A stretch of DNA of 64,000 nucleotides from Paracoccus zhejiangensis (lineage in GTDB: Bacteria > Pseudomonadota > Alphaproteobacteria > Rhodobacterales > Rhodobacteraceae). The stretch spans positions 62,001-126,000 of the forward strand of contig NZ_CP025432.1 in NCBI RefSeq assembly GCF_002847445.1, in the 5' to 3' direction. Below, one piece after another: positions 43,279-53,500 of the stretch. Within the stretch, counting starts at the first letter, position 1. Each line of letters starts with the position of its first letter. The position numbers and the translations under genes are program-made. The notes below the pieces were generated by a model that did no database searches, was not told where the DNA came from, and was given only the letters and a program-made list of their open reading frames with translations.

Positions 43279-43293
43279 GGTATTTACAATACC
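43279..43293. promoter_or_regulatory. NsrR-type operator between nsrR and the globin gene
   Basis: GGTATT-TAC-AATACC is a perfect 6-bp inverted repeat in the 76-bp divergent region, 22 bp from the nsrR ATG and 41 bp from the globin ATG. Its AT-rich half-sites resemble the ATGTATTT-type NsrR sites. Binding would control both directions. Confidence 0.6.
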
Positions 43294-43333
43294 TATTAGC
43301 AGGTCTATTCCAAACCGCAAGACGGAGACTCAG

Positions 43334-43789
43334 ATGGAAACGGTCGCTCCACTAGAAAATTCCATTTCAGCACGCCCGGGGATGACGGCCGCGCTGATGG
43401 CGGAAACCGGGCTGGATGAGGCGGTGCTGCGCAAGCTTGTGCACCGCTTTTACAGCAGGGTCCGCGCCGATCAGATGCTGGGACCGATCTTTGCCACAAG
43501 GATCACCGACTGGACCCCGCATCTGGAACGTATGGTCGCATTCTGGTCATCGGTCGCGCTGATGACTGGTCAGTATCATGGCCGCCCGGTGCCAGCGCAC
43601 ACTCCCCTGCCCATCGACGCCGCACATTTCGACCGGTGGCTGGCGCTGTTCCGCGCCACGGCAGAGGAGACCTGCACTCCGGCAGGCGCGGCCCATGTGA
43701 TGGAGCGCGCCGAACGGATAGCCCATTCCCTGCATATCGCGGTTGTATCCGCCCAAGGTTGCCCGGCCGCGCCACCCAAGCTGTTCTGA
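43334..43789 (+). CDS. group III truncated hemoglobin
   Basis: A 151-aa protein of the trHb3 family. Recognisable: VLRKLVHRFYSRVRADQMLG, GPIFATRITDWTPHLERMVA, FWSSVALMTGQYHGRPVPAH and the proximal-His region IDAAHFDRWLALFRAT. Such globins bind O2/NO and are linked to NO detoxification. ATG 43334 is preferred. It is divergent from nsrR and leads the NO-response operon. Confidence 0.9.
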   Translation: METVAPLENSISARPGMTAALMAETGLDEAVLRKLVHRFYSRVRADQMLGPIFATRITDWTPHLERMVAFWSSVALMTGQYHGRPVPAHTPLPIDAAHFDRWLALFRATAEETCTPAGAAHVMERAERIAHSLHIAVVSAQGCPAAPPKLF

Positions 43790-43805
43790 TGACAGGAGCA
43801 TCACG

Positions 43806-44291
43806 ATGACAACCGTCCCGATCAACGACGCCGCAGCCCTGACCCACTATATCGAGACGCGCTATCACGCGCGCCATCGCGAGCAGTTGCCGATGCTGGC
43901 TGCCATGGCCGAGCGGGTCGAGGATGTGCATTTCGGCGATGACGGTGTGCCAGATGGCCTCTCGGTACTTTTGCAGCAGATGATTGGCGAGATGGAAATC
44001 CACATGAAGAAGGAAGAGCTGATCCTCTTTCCCGCCATCCGCCGCGGCGGGATGCCGGGAATCGAGGCGCCGATTGCGGTGATGCGGGCGGATCACGCCG
44101 GGCATGACCGCGAAGTGGCCGAGATCCGGCGCCGGACTGGCAACCTGACCCTGCCCGACGGGGCCTGCGGCACCTGGACGCGGCTCTATGAAGGTCTGGC
44201 CGACTTCATCGACGACCTGACCGAACATATGCGGCTGGAAAACGAGGTGCTGTTTCCGCCGTTCGAACCCGCCGGGCGTGCCGATGCCTGA
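43806..44291 (+). CDS. hemerythrin-like protein related to the RIC/YtfE di-iron repair family
   Basis: A 161-aa di-iron protein. Iron-ligand candidates: His in LTHYIETRYHARHREQLP (about 12-29), MEIHMKKEELILFP (about 62-75), MRADHAGHDREVAE (about 95-108) and TEHMRLENEVLFPPF (about 139-153). The pattern is that of the C-terminal domain of RIC/YtfE (repair of NO-damaged iron centres), but the N-terminal ScdA domain is absent. Downstream of the globin; same operon. Confidence 0.82.
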   Translation: MTTVPINDAAALTHYIETRYHARHREQLPMLAAMAERVEDVHFGDDGVPDGLSVLLQQMIGEMEIHMKKEELILFPAIRRGGMPGIEAPIAVMRADHAGHDREVAEIRRRTGNLTLPDGACGTWTRLYEGLADFIDDLTEHMRLENEVLFPPFEPAGRADA

Positions 44292-44970
44292 TCCGGTCCG
44301 CTATGCCTCGCCACCCTGTCTGGCTGCCGAGATCGCGCCCGACTACTTTGACCCGCTGGCAACAAACCCCGAACAGGCCCGCGACGTGGCGCGCTGGCGA
44401 CGGGCCGAACGAATCCGCCTGCGGGCTGAACGGGACGCGCTTTCTGTGGTTAACCGGCAGGCCGCAGGTGCCGCATTGGCGCAGCAGCTTCGGCAGGTCC
44501 TGTCGGACAGGTTCGACGGCGCGGCGGGGATGGTCCTGTCTGCTTATTGGCCGATCAAGGGTGAACCCGATCTGCGCGGACTGATGGCCGAACAGCACGA
44601 GGCAGGCGTCATCATCGCGCTGCCGGTGGTGGAAGTGCGGGCCAGCCCGCTGGTCTTTCGTCGCTGGCATCCCGGGTTGCACATGATCCGGGGGAACTGG
44701 AACATACCCGTGCCCCCACCCGAGGCTGACCGACTTGCACCCGATGTGGCGCTGGCACCCGTCGTCGGGTGGGACAGCGCCGGGTTCCGGCTGGGCTATG
44801 GCGGCGGGTATTTCGACCGCACCCTGGCCAGGCTGGCGCCACGACCATTTACCATCGGGATCGGATTGCAGGCGGCGCAGCTGTCCACCATCTTTCCCCA
44901 GCCTCACGACATTCCGCTGGATGTCATCCTGACCGAAGCGGGCGTTCAGTTTCAGCGCGAGGACCCATGA
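44284..44970 (+). CDS. 5-formyltetrahydrofolate cyclo-ligase family protein
   Basis: A 228-aa protein whose C-terminal half has the family signature (GYGGGYFDRTLARL, about 175-188) and LAPVVGWDSAGFRLGYG. Residues 1-40 are an extension absent from ordinary cyclo-ligases. The canonical reaction is ATP-dependent conversion of 5-formyl-THF to methenyl-THF. Position between hemerythrin and nnrS, with overlaps of 8 and 4 nt, suggests an NO-stress-related role rather than housekeeping; this is inference. Confidence 0.78.
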   Translation: MPDPVRYASPPCLAAEIAPDYFDPLATNPEQARDVARWRRAERIRLRAERDALSVVNRQAAGAALAQQLRQVLSDRFDGAAGMVLSAYWPIKGEPDLRGLMAEQHEAGVIIALPVVEVRASPLVFRRWHPGLHMIRGNWNIPVPPPEADRLAPDVALAPVVGWDSAGFRLGYGGGYFDRTLARLAPRPFTIGIGLQAAQLSTIFPQPHDIPLDVILTEAGVQFQREDP

Positions 44971-46172
44971 CCAGCTCTGCCGAACAGATGCGCGCCTGGC
45001 GTGGGCCGGCCCTCCTGACCTACGGGTTTCGCCCCTTCTTTTTCGGCGCTGGCGTCTGGGCCGCTCTGGCGATGGCCCTGTGGGTGCCGATGCTGTCGGG
45101 GCATCTGACCCTGCCGACCGCCTTTGACCCGGTGTCCTGGCATGCGCACGAATTTCTGTTCGGTTATGTGGCTGCCGTCATCGCGGGGTTCTTGCTGACA
45201 GCGGTTCCGAACTGGACCGGCAGGTTGCCGATAGTCGGCTGGCCGCTCGGTGCCCTGTTCACGCTGTGGCTGATCGGGCGGTTGGCGGTTGCGGCATCGC
45301 TTTACCTGCCGCCCATTGCCGTGGCGCTGGCCGACCTTGCGATGCCGGTTGCGCTTGCCGCCGTGATCGGGCGCGAGATCGTGGCGGGCAGGAACTGGCG
45401 CAACCTGATCGTGCTGGCAATGCTGGGCGTGCTGACCCTTGGCAACGGCATCTTCCATCTCGAGGCCGCGCGTGGAGACTATGCCGCGCAAGGCTACGGT
45501 CTGAAGATCGGGCTTGGCGCGATGGTCATGATGATTGCGGTGATCGGGGGGCGGATCGTTCCGTCCTTCACGCGCAACTGGCTGGTCAAGCGCGGGCCGG
45601 GGCGGCTGCCCGTGCCGCCGATGCAAAGGTTCGACAAGGCAGCGCTTCTGACCCTGCTGACCGCTCTTCTGGCCTGGGTCGTCTTGCCAGATCACCTGGT
45701 GACCGGCGCGCTGCTGCTGACGGCGGGGACGCTGCACGCCGTCCGGTTGGCGCGCTGGGCTGGGGACCGGACGCTGGCCGAACCCTTGGTCGCGGTCTTG
45801 CACCTTGGCTATGCTTTCCTGCCGCTCGGCGCCCTGGCACTGGGTGCAGAGATCCTTGCCCCCGGCCTGATTGGCATGGCGGCAGCGCAGCACCTTTGGA
45901 TGGGCGGTGCGGCTGGACTGATGACGCTGGCCGTGATGACCCGGGCCACGCTTGGCCACACCGGACAGACCCTGACCGCCGGGCCCGGTACGGTCCTTGT
46001 CTATGCGGCGCTGGTCGTGGCGGTGCTGGCCCGGTTTGCCGCAGGGATCTGGCCGAACCAAGCGTCGGTCCTGCACATGGTTGCGGGCATGGCGTGGATC
46101 CTGTCTTTTGCGGGATTTGCGGTGCTTTATGGCCGCCTGCTTCTGCGCCTGCCTGCTGCAAAGCGCATCTGA
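44967..46172 (+). CDS. nnrS: NnrS family heme-copper membrane protein
   Basis: A 401-aa protein with about 12 hydrophobic helices; ALLTYGFRPFFFGAGVWAAL near the N-terminus, WHAHEFLFGYVAAVIAGFLL, and FTRNWLVKRGPG in a central loop are NnrS hallmarks. NnrS protects cells from nitrosative stress by preventing dinitrosyl-iron damage. The ATG overlaps the upstream stop (ATGA). Confidence 0.93.
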   Translation: MTSSAEQMRAWRGPALLTYGFRPFFFGAGVWAALAMALWVPMLSGHLTLPTAFDPVSWHAHEFLFGYVAAVIAGFLLTAVPNWTGRLPIVGWPLGALFTLWLIGRLAVAASLYLPPIAVALADLAMPVALAAVIGREIVAGRNWRNLIVLAMLGVLTLGNGIFHLEAARGDYAAQGYGLKIGLGAMVMMIAVIGGRIVPSFTRNWLVKRGPGRLPVPPMQRFDKAALLTLLTALLAWVVLPDHLVTGALLLTAGTLHAVRLARWAGDRTLAEPLVAVLHLGYAFLPLGALALGAEILAPGLIGMAAAQHLWMGGAAGLMTLAVMTRATLGHTGQTLTAGPGTVLVYAALVVAVLARFAAGIWPNQASVLHMVAGMAWILSFAGFAVLYGRLLLRLPAAKRI

Positions 46173-46180
46173 GGAACGCC

Positions 46181-46831
46181 ATGGACTGGCTGGAATTCAC
46201 GGCAGCGTTTGCGGCGTTCTTCCTGACCCACTCGCTACCGCTGCGACCGGCCGTGCGCCCGCACCTTCAGCGGGCCCTCGGCCGACGCGGTTTCACGCTG
46301 GCCTATTCGGCACTGTCGCTTGCCGTCCTGGGCTGGTTGATCGCGGCCGCGGGCCGGGCGCCCTATGTGCCGCTGTGGACCTGGGCCCCCTGGCAGTATC
46401 TTGTCCCCCTTGTCGTCATGCTGCCGGTCTGCCTGATCCTGTCACTGGCCATCGCGCGCCCCAATCCGTTTTCCTTTGGCGGAGCCCGGAACGAGACGTT
46501 CGATCCGGCCCGTCCGGGGATCGTGCGCCTGAACCGCCATCCGCTGCTTCTCGCGCTGGCGCTGTGGGGGACGGTCCATGTCGTGCCGAACGGTGACCTT
46601 GCGCATGTGATCCTGTTCGGCACTTTCACCGGTTTCGCACTTCTTGGGCGACGCCTGATCGACCGTCGCAAACGGCGCGAGATGGGCAAGGATTGGGACG
46701 CTTTGGCCGCAAAGGTCAAAGGCGCGGCACCCCTGCCGTTGCCGCTGCTGCGCCTTGTGACGGGTTTGGCCCTTTATCTGCTGCTGATCGCCGCGCACCC
46801 GTTACTCTTCGGGGTCAGCCCCTTGCCGTGA
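46181..46831 (+). CDS. nnrU: NnrU family membrane protein
   Basis: A 216-aa protein with about six hydrophobic helices, ARNETFDPARPGIVRLNRHP (NnrU block) and FGTFTGFALLGRRLIDRRKR. NnrU was originally described as required for nitrite/NO reductase expression or function in alphaproteobacteria. It is last in the NO-response operon and converges on narR with a 3-bp gap. Confidence 0.92.
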   Translation: MDWLEFTAAFAAFFLTHSLPLRPAVRPHLQRALGRRGFTLAYSALSLAVLGWLIAAAGRAPYVPLWTWAPWQYLVPLVVMLPVCLILSLAIARPNPFSFGGARNETFDPARPGIVRLNRHPLLLALALWGTVHVVPNGDLAHVILFGTFTGFALLGRRLIDRRKRREMGKDWDALAAKVKGAAPLPLPLLRLVTGLALYLLLIAAHPLLFGVSPLP

Positions 46832-46834
46832 CCA

Positions 46835-47533
46835 TCAGGTCGAATGGTCGTCGATTAAGGGATTGGGTCTTGCGAACCTCTCCAGATCGGCCTGATCGCC
46901 AATCGCAATGCGCGTGCCCTCGACCGTGACGCCGTATGGTTGCAACCCCTTGAAGGCGCGGCTCAGATTCTCGGGCGTCATGCCCAGCACGGAAGCCAGC
47001 CGCCGCTTTTCGAAATCCAGATCGAACGCGGCAGCCCCACCGGCGCGCTTTTGATAGCGCAGCAGATAGTTTGCCAGCCGTTCCAGCGAGGTCCGAAGCT
47101 TCAAGTCCTTCTGAGCCTTGATGACCGACCGATAGCACTGCGCCAGCTCTGTCACGATCGCGCGGGCAAAACTGCCGTCGACGTCGAAGACGGCCCGCAC
47201 GTCCTGGCTGGGGATCAGGACGATCCGGCTTTTTTCCAGCGTTCTGGCCGACATCAGATAGGGCGCGTTCTTGATCGTTGCTGCCAGGATAAAGGTCGAA
47301 ACGGGCCGCACGGTCGCAAGACTGGTGTCGCGGCCGTTCCAGGTCGAGAACAGATCGACCGAGCCGGACAGAACGACGTGCAGGAAGTCGCTGGGTTCGC
47401 CCTCGCTGATCAGTTCGATATGCGGGGGAAAGTTCTGCACATAGGCGCCGCGCATCAGCGCAAAGAAATTCTCATCGGTCATTCCTGAAAACAGGCCAAG
47501 TGCCCGAACTTCGGGGTAATGCTGTTCTGGCAT
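46835..47533 (-). CDS. narR: NarR-type Crp/Fnr regulator of nitrate reductase
   Basis: A 232-aa Crp/Fnr protein: N-terminal cyclic-nucleotide-binding fold (GLFSGMTDENFFALMRGAYV ... LHVVLSGSVDLF), a long dimer helix, and a C-terminal helix-turn-helix (RRLASVLGMTPENLSRAFKG). It lacks the Fnr Fe-S cysteines. The location, divergent from narK, is that of narR in Paracoccus, where NarR activates nar genes in response to nitrate/nitrite. ATG 47533 has GGGGAG upstream; the longer frame is rejected. Confidence 0.85.
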   Translation of the reverse strand: MPEQHYPEVRALGLFSGMTDENFFALMRGAYVQNFPPHIELISEGEPSDFLHVVLSGSVDLFSTWNGRDTSLATVRPVSTFILAATIKNAPYLMSARTLEKSRIVLIPSQDVRAVFDVDGSFARAIVTELAQCYRSVIKAQKDLKLRTSLERLANYLLRYQKRAGGAAAFDLDFEKRRLASVLGMTPENLSRAFKGLQPYGVTVEGTRIAIGDQADLERFARPNPLIDDHST

Positions 47534-47584
47534 GGCTGCACTCCCCTGTCGAACGACGCCAGCATCCATTCGGCGCTTGATATT

Positions 47585-47604
47585 TGTCAAGAGATGAATT
47601 GACC
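47585..47604. promoter_or_regulatory. possible NarR/Fnr-family half-palindrome upstream of narR
   Basis: TGTCAA-8 nt-TTGACC is an imperfect inverted repeat about 52 bp upstream of the narR ATG. It is looser than the FNR box at 47690 and could serve autoregulation; support is weak. Confidence 0.3.
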
Positions 47605-47689
47605 AGCGCAGAATTGTACTTGACCAAGCCTGCGCGCGCAGATGATAATTTACGATAACTCATTTATTTTTCAGCATATTTTGTGTGAT

Positions 47690-47703
47690 TTGATCTAGAT
47701 CAA
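47690..47703. promoter_or_regulatory. FNR/NNR-type box upstream of narK
   Basis: TTGAT-CTAG-ATCAA is a perfect match to the FNR-family palindrome TTGAT-N4-ATCAA, 82 bp before the narK ATG, where a class II-type activator site would sit. It would bind Fnr (oxygen limitation), NarR or NNR to switch on narKGHJI. Confidence 0.85.
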
Positions 47704-47785
47704 ACTCTTTGGGCCGCCTTGCCCGCAGGTCTGGTGCCAATCCCCGCCTCGGGGTGACCACGCCATTCCGCCGGAGGCCCCTGCC

Positions 47786-50509
47786 ATGCAGTCCCACGCC
47801 ACTGCCTCGCGCGCCGATCAGAACCGCGCTCTGGGCCTGAGCACCATAGCCTTCACCGCCTGTTTCGCGGTCTGGACGATCTTTTCCATCATCGGCGTCG
47901 CCATCAAGGGCGAGCTGGGCTTGAACGACACCCAGTTCGGCCTGCTGGTCGCCACGCCGATCCTGACAGGGTCACTGACCCGCATTTTCCTCGGCGTCTG
48001 GACCGAGAAATACGGCGGACGGCTAGTGTTCTCGGCGCAGATGATCCTTGCGGCTTTGGCCACCTGGGCGCTGACCTTCGCCGACAGCTACGTCATGTAT
48101 CTGGTCGCAGCACTGGGCGTGGGTCTTGCCGGCGGGTCCTTCATCATCGGCGTGGCCTATGTCAGCCGCTGGTATGACGCGGGCCATCAGGGCACGGCCC
48201 TGGGCATCTTCGGCGCGGGCAATATCGGCGCGGCGGTGACCAAGTTCGTCGCCCCCTTCGTGATGGTCGCCTATGGCTGGCAGGGTGTGGCCAACACCTG
48301 GGCCGCGGCACTTGCCCTGATGGGCGTGATCTTCTTCGTCTTTGCCAAGGACGACCCCGCGCTGGTGGAGCGTCGCAAATCCGGTGCCAAGGCTCCTGGA
48401 TTTGCCCAGCAGTTCGCGCCGCTGAAGAATCTGCAGGTGTGGCGTTTCTCGCTGTACTACTTCTTCGTCTTCGGTGCCTTCGTGGCGCTGGCGTTGTGGC
48501 TGCCGCACTATCTGATCGACGTCTACGGCGTCGATGTGCGCACGGCGGGTATGGCGGCCGCGTCCTTCAGCCTGTCGGCCAGCCTGTTCCGCGCTTATGG
48601 CGGGCACCTCTCGGACAAGTTCGGCGCGCGGTCGGTCATGTACTGGACCTTCGGCTTTTCCATGCTGTTCCTGTTCATGCTCTCCTATCCGCCAACGGAT
48701 TACATCATCCAGGGCAAGGACGGCCCGATCGCCTTTTCGACCAGCATGGGCCTGTGGCCCTTCATCGCCACCCTGTTCGCGCTTGGCTTCTTCATGAGCC
48801 TCGGCAAGGCGGCGGTCTTCAAGCACATCCCGGTCTACTACCCCAACCATGTCGGCGCAGTCGGGGGTCTTGTCGGCATGATCGGCGGGCTTGGCGGCTT
48901 TGTTCTGCCCATCGCCTTCGGCGCGCTTCTGGACCTGACCGGCATCTACACCTCGTGCTTTGCCCTGCTGTTCGTGCTGGTCGCCCTGGCCCTGACCTGG
49001 ATGCACCTGTCGGTCCGCGCGATGGAACGTGCCGCCCATGGCGAGGCCTTGGACAGCCTGCCGCAACTGCCGGAAATGCAGGCCATCCACCACCCGGACC
49101 GCACCACCATGCCCCGCGTGCTGGAGGATTGGCGTCCCGAAGAACCCGCGTTCTGGGCCGATAAGGGCCGCAGCATTGCCCGTCGCAACCTCTGGATCTC
49201 GATCCCGGCGCTGCTGCTGGCCTTCTCGGTCTGGATGGTCTGGTCGATGGTCGTAGCCAAGCTGCCGCTGATCGGCTTTGCCTTCACGCCCGAGCAACTG
49301 TTCTGGCTGGCGGCCCTGCCCGCCCTGTCAGGCGCGACACTGCGGATCTTCTACGGCTTCATGGTGCCGATCTTTGGCGGCAGGCTTTGGACGACGCTGT
49401 CCACCGCCTCACTGATGCTGCCTGCCATCGGGATCGGCTATGCGGTGCAGAACCCGGAGACCCCCTACTTCATCTTCCTGGTGCTGGCGCTGCTGTGCGG
49501 GCTTGGCGGGGCCAACTTTGCCTCCTCCATGGCCAACATCGGCTACTTCTTCCCCAAGGCCGAAAAGGGCAACGCCCTGGCGCTGAACGCAGGCCTTGGC
49601 AACCTTGGCGTCAGCGTCATGCAGTTCCTGGTGCCGCTGGTCATCTCCGTGGGCGTCTTCGGAGCGATGGGAGGGGCACCGCAAGCCCTGACCGAAGGTG
49701 GCGAGCTCTGGATGCAGAACGCAGGGTTCATCTGGGTGCCGTTCATCCTGATCTCGACCATCGCGGCATGGGTCGGGATGAATGACATCGCCGACGCCAA
49801 GGCCAGCTTTGCCCAGCAATCGGTGATCTTCGGACGCACCCACAACTGGCTGATGTGCGTCCTCTATATCGGCACCTTCGGCAGCTTCATCGGTTATTCG
49901 GCTGGCTTTCCGCTGCTGAGCCGGATCGCCTTTCCGGACATCAACGCCCTGCAATACGTCTTCCTCGGTCCCCTTGTCGGTGCGCTGTCCCGCGCGGGTA
50001 CGGGCTGGGTGTCTGACAAGTTCGGCGGCGGGCGGGTCACCTTCTGGGTCTTCGTCGGCATGATCGCCTCGGTCCTTGGTGTGATCCTGTCGCTGCAGGC
50101 GGGCAGCTTTGCCGGGTTCTTCGCCGGGTTCATGGCGCTGTTCTTCTTCACCGGGGTCGGCAATGCGTCGACCTTCCAGATGATCCCGGTGATCATGGGC
50201 CGCGAAGTGCCGCGCCTGATGCCGCAGCTGGCCGGGGCAGACCGCGCCCGACAGATCGCGATGGAATCGGGCGGTATCGTCGCCTTCACCAGCGCCATCG
50301 GGGCCTATGGCGGGTTCTTCATCCCCAAGGCCTATGGCTCGTCCATCGCCATGACCGGCAGCCCGATCGGCGCGCTGTGGCTGTTCCTGGCCTTCTACGT
50401 CGTCTGCCTTGCCATCACCTGGGTCGTCTACACGCGCCCCGGCGGGCTTCTCCACGATATCGAGCGCGGCCGTGCCTCTTCGGGCGCCGCTGCCCATCCC
50501 GCAGAATAA
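47786..50509 (+). CDS. narK: NarK1-NarK2 fused nitrate/nitrite transporter
   Basis: A 907-aa protein with two MFS nitrate/nitrite porters in tandem: NarK1 (about 1-420, with FGLLVATPILTGSLTRIFLG, GVGLAGGSFIIGVAYVSRWY) and NarK2 (about 465-905, with ALPALSGATLRIFYGFMVPI, GLGGANFASSMANIGYFFP). Each holds about 12 helices with the conserved Arg-bearing nitrate-signature loops. NarK1 is thought to be a nitrate/proton symporter and NarK2 a nitrate/nitrite antiporter. This fusion is typical of Paracoccus. GGAGG precedes the ATG. Confidence 0.95.
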   Translation: MQSHATASRADQNRALGLSTIAFTACFAVWTIFSIIGVAIKGELGLNDTQFGLLVATPILTGSLTRIFLGVWTEKYGGRLVFSAQMILAALATWALTFADSYVMYLVAALGVGLAGGSFIIGVAYVSRWYDAGHQGTALGIFGAGNIGAAVTKFVAPFVMVAYGWQGVANTWAAALALMGVIFFVFAKDDPALVERRKSGAKAPGFAQQFAPLKNLQVWRFSLYYFFVFGAFVALALWLPHYLIDVYGVDVRTAGMAAASFSLSASLFRAYGGHLSDKFGARSVMYWTFGFSMLFLFMLSYPPTDYIIQGKDGPIAFSTSMGLWPFIATLFALGFFMSLGKAAVFKHIPVYYPNHVGAVGGLVGMIGGLGGFVLPIAFGALLDLTGIYTSCFALLFVLVALALTWMHLSVRAMERAAHGEALDSLPQLPEMQAIHHPDRTTMPRVLEDWRPEEPAFWADKGRSIARRNLWISIPALLLAFSVWMVWSMVVAKLPLIGFAFTPEQLFWLAALPALSGATLRIFYGFMVPIFGGRLWTTLSTASLMLPAIGIGYAVQNPETPYFIFLVLALLCGLGGANFASSMANIGYFFPKAEKGNALALNAGLGNLGVSVMQFLVPLVISVGVFGAMGGAPQALTEGGELWMQNAGFIWVPFILISTIAAWVGMNDIADAKASFAQQSVIFGRTHNWLMCVLYIGTFGSFIGYSAGFPLLSRIAFPDINALQYVFLGPLVGALSRAGTGWVSDKFGGGRVTFWVFVGMIASVLGVILSLQAGSFAGFFAGFMALFFFTGVGNASTFQMIPVIMGREVPRLMPQLAGADRARQIAMESGGIVAFTSAIGAYGGFFIPKAYGSSIAMTGSPIGALWLFLAFYVVCLAITWVVYTRPGGLLHDIERGRASSGAAAHPAE

Positions 50510-50524
50510 CGAAAGGACGCCAAG

Positions 50525-53500
50525 ATGAGCCACCTTCTCGACAGACTAAACTTCTTCCAAAGCAAGGAGTTGGAACAGTTCTCGGATGGCTGGGGTCAAA
50601 CCACGCGGGAAAACCGCGACTGGGAGGACACCTATCGGAACCGCTGGCGGCACGACAAGATCGTGCGGTCAACCCATGGGGTGAACTGCACCGGGTCCTG
50701 TTCGTGGAAGATCTACGTCAAATCCGGCATCGTGACGTGGGAAACCCAGCAGACCGACTATCCCCGCACCCGGGCGGGCCTGCCGAACCACGAACCGCGC
50801 GGCTGCGCGCGGGGGGCGTCCTACAGCTGGTATCTCTATTCCGCCAACCGGGTGAAGAACCCGCTGATCCGGGGCGCGCTGATGCGCGCCTGGCGCAAGA
50901 TGCGGCCCACCATGGCTCCGGTGGCCGCCTGGGCCGCGATCCAGAATGATCCCAAATTGCGCGCCAGCTATACCAAGACGCGCGGCAAGGGTGGTTTTGT
51001 GCGCGCCACCTGGGACGAGGCGACCGAGATCATCGCCGCAGCCAATGCCTATACCGCCAAGACCCATGGCCCGGACCGGGTGTTCGGCTTCTCGCCGATC
51101 CCCGCGATGTCGATGGTCAGCTATGCTGCCGGATCGCGGTATCTTTCGCTGCTCGGCGGCACCTGCATGTCGTTCTACGACTGGTATTGCGACTTGCCGC
51201 CCGCCAGCCCGCAAACCTGGGGCGAACAGACCGACGTGCCGGAATCGGCTGACTGGTACAACGCCGGGTTCCTGATGCTCTGGGGCTCGAACGTGCCGCA
51301 GACCCGCACGCCGGATGCGCATTTCTATACCGAGGTCCGCTATCGCGGCACCAAGTCCGCCGTGGTCAGCCCGGATTATTCCGAGGCCGCCAAGTTCGGC
51401 GACATCTGGTTGAACCCGCAGGCGGGCACCGATGCGGCGCTGGCGATGGCAATGGGCCATGTGATCCTGCGCGAATATCACCTGGATCGGCAGGCCGAGT
51501 ATTTCGAGGACTACGCCCGCAAATACACCGACATGCCGATGCTGGTCCGGCTGGAAGACCGCGACGGCCACCTTGTCCCCGGCCGCATGCTGCGCGCCGA
51601 GGATTTCGCGGGTCAGTTGGGCGAAACCAACAACCCCGACTGGAAGACAGTCGCTTATGACGAGGCTTCGGGCCAGATCGTCGCCCCCAACGGCTCCATC
51701 GGTTTCCGCTGGGGCGAGGAAGGCAAGTGGAACCTTGAACAGCGCGCCAAGGGGGCCGAGGCGAACCTGCGGCTCAGCCAGATCCTGGACGAGCATCACG
51801 ACGAGGTTGTCGGCGTCGACTTCCCCTATTTCGGCGGCGTCGCAACCGGCGATTTCGTGAAATGCGACCATCCGGAGGTGCTGACCCGCAAGATCCCTGC
51901 CCGCCGCGTCACGCTGGCTGACGGTCAGACGGCGCTGGTCGCCACGGTGTTCGACCTCTTCTGCGCCAACTACGGGCTGGACCGTGGCCTTGGCGGCAAA
52001 TGGGTGTCCAAGGACTTCAACGACGACAGCCCCTATACCCCCGCCTGGGCCGAAAAGATCACCGGAGTCGACCGGGAAAAGATCATCGCCGTGGCGCGGG
52101 AATTTGCGGGCAATGCCGAAAAAACCCATGGCAAGTCGATGGTCATCCTCGGGGCCGGTCTGAACCACTGGTACCACATGGACATGAACTATCGCGGCAT
52201 CATCAACATGCTGGTGATGTGCGGTTGCATCGGTCAGGAAGGCGGCGGCTGGTCGCATTATGTGGGGCAGGAGAAGCTGCGCCCGCAGACCGGCTGGGCA
52301 CCTCTGGCCTTCGCGCTGGACTGGAACCGCCCACCCCGGCACATGAACTCGACCTCAGCCTGGTATGCCCATACCGACCAGTGGCGCTATGAGACGCTCC
52401 GCGCGGGCGAAATCCTGTCGCCGACCGCGCCCAAGGGCGACTGGGATATCTCCCTGATCGACTACAACATCCGCGCCGAACGGATGGGCTGGCTGCCGTC
52501 TGCGCCGCAGCTGAAGACCAACCCGCTGGAGGTGTCGAAAGCGGCCAAGGCCGCAGGCAAGGCCATTCCGGCCTATGTGGCCGAAGAATTGAAGGCGGGG
52601 CGTCTGCAGATGTCCTGCGAAGACCCGGACGCCCCGGAGAATTGGCCGCGCAACCTGTTTGTCTGGCGGTCAAACCTGCTGGGGTCCAGCGGCAAAGGGC
52701 ACGAATACTTCCTCAAGCACCTTCTGGGCACCGATCACGGCGTGATGGGCAAGGATCTGGGCGAGGAAGGCCATGCCAAGCCGGTCGAGGCCGTCTGGCA
52801 TGACGAGGCGCCGAAGGGCAAACTTGACCTTCTGGTGACCATCGACTTCCGGATGTCCACCACCTGCGTCTATTCCGACATCGTGCTGCCGACGGCCAGC
52901 TGGTACGAAAAGGACGACCTGAACACGTCCGACATGCACCCCTTCATCCACCCGCTGCAGGCGGCGGTGGACCCGGCCTACGAGTCGAAATCCGACTGGG
53001 AAATCTTCAAGTCCATCGCGAAGAAGTTCAGCGAAGTCGCCCCGGAAGTGCTGGGGGTTGAGACCGACATCGTCCAGCTTCCCCTGCTGCACGACACCCC
53101 CGGCGAGTTGGCGCAGGCGCATGTCCGCGACTGGAAGAAGGGCGAATGTGACCTGATCCCCGGCAAGACCGCGCCCAATTATATCGCGGTCGAACGGGAT
53201 TATCCGAACCTCTACAAGAAGTTCACCTCGGTCGGGCCCTTGCTGGAAAAACTCGGCAACGGCGGCAAGGGGATCAACTGGGATACCAAGGTCGAGGTTG
53301 GCCTGCTGCGCGATCTGAATGGCGTGGTGCAGGATGAGGGCGTGTCGCATGGTCTCGCCAAGCTGGATACCGCCATTCAGGCGGCGGAAATGATCCTGAT
53401 GCTGGCCCCCGAAACCAACGGCGAAGTGGCCGTCAAGGCGTGGGAAGAGCTGGAAAAACCCACCGGCCGCCACCATGCCCACCTGGCCGAAGGCGCGCAT

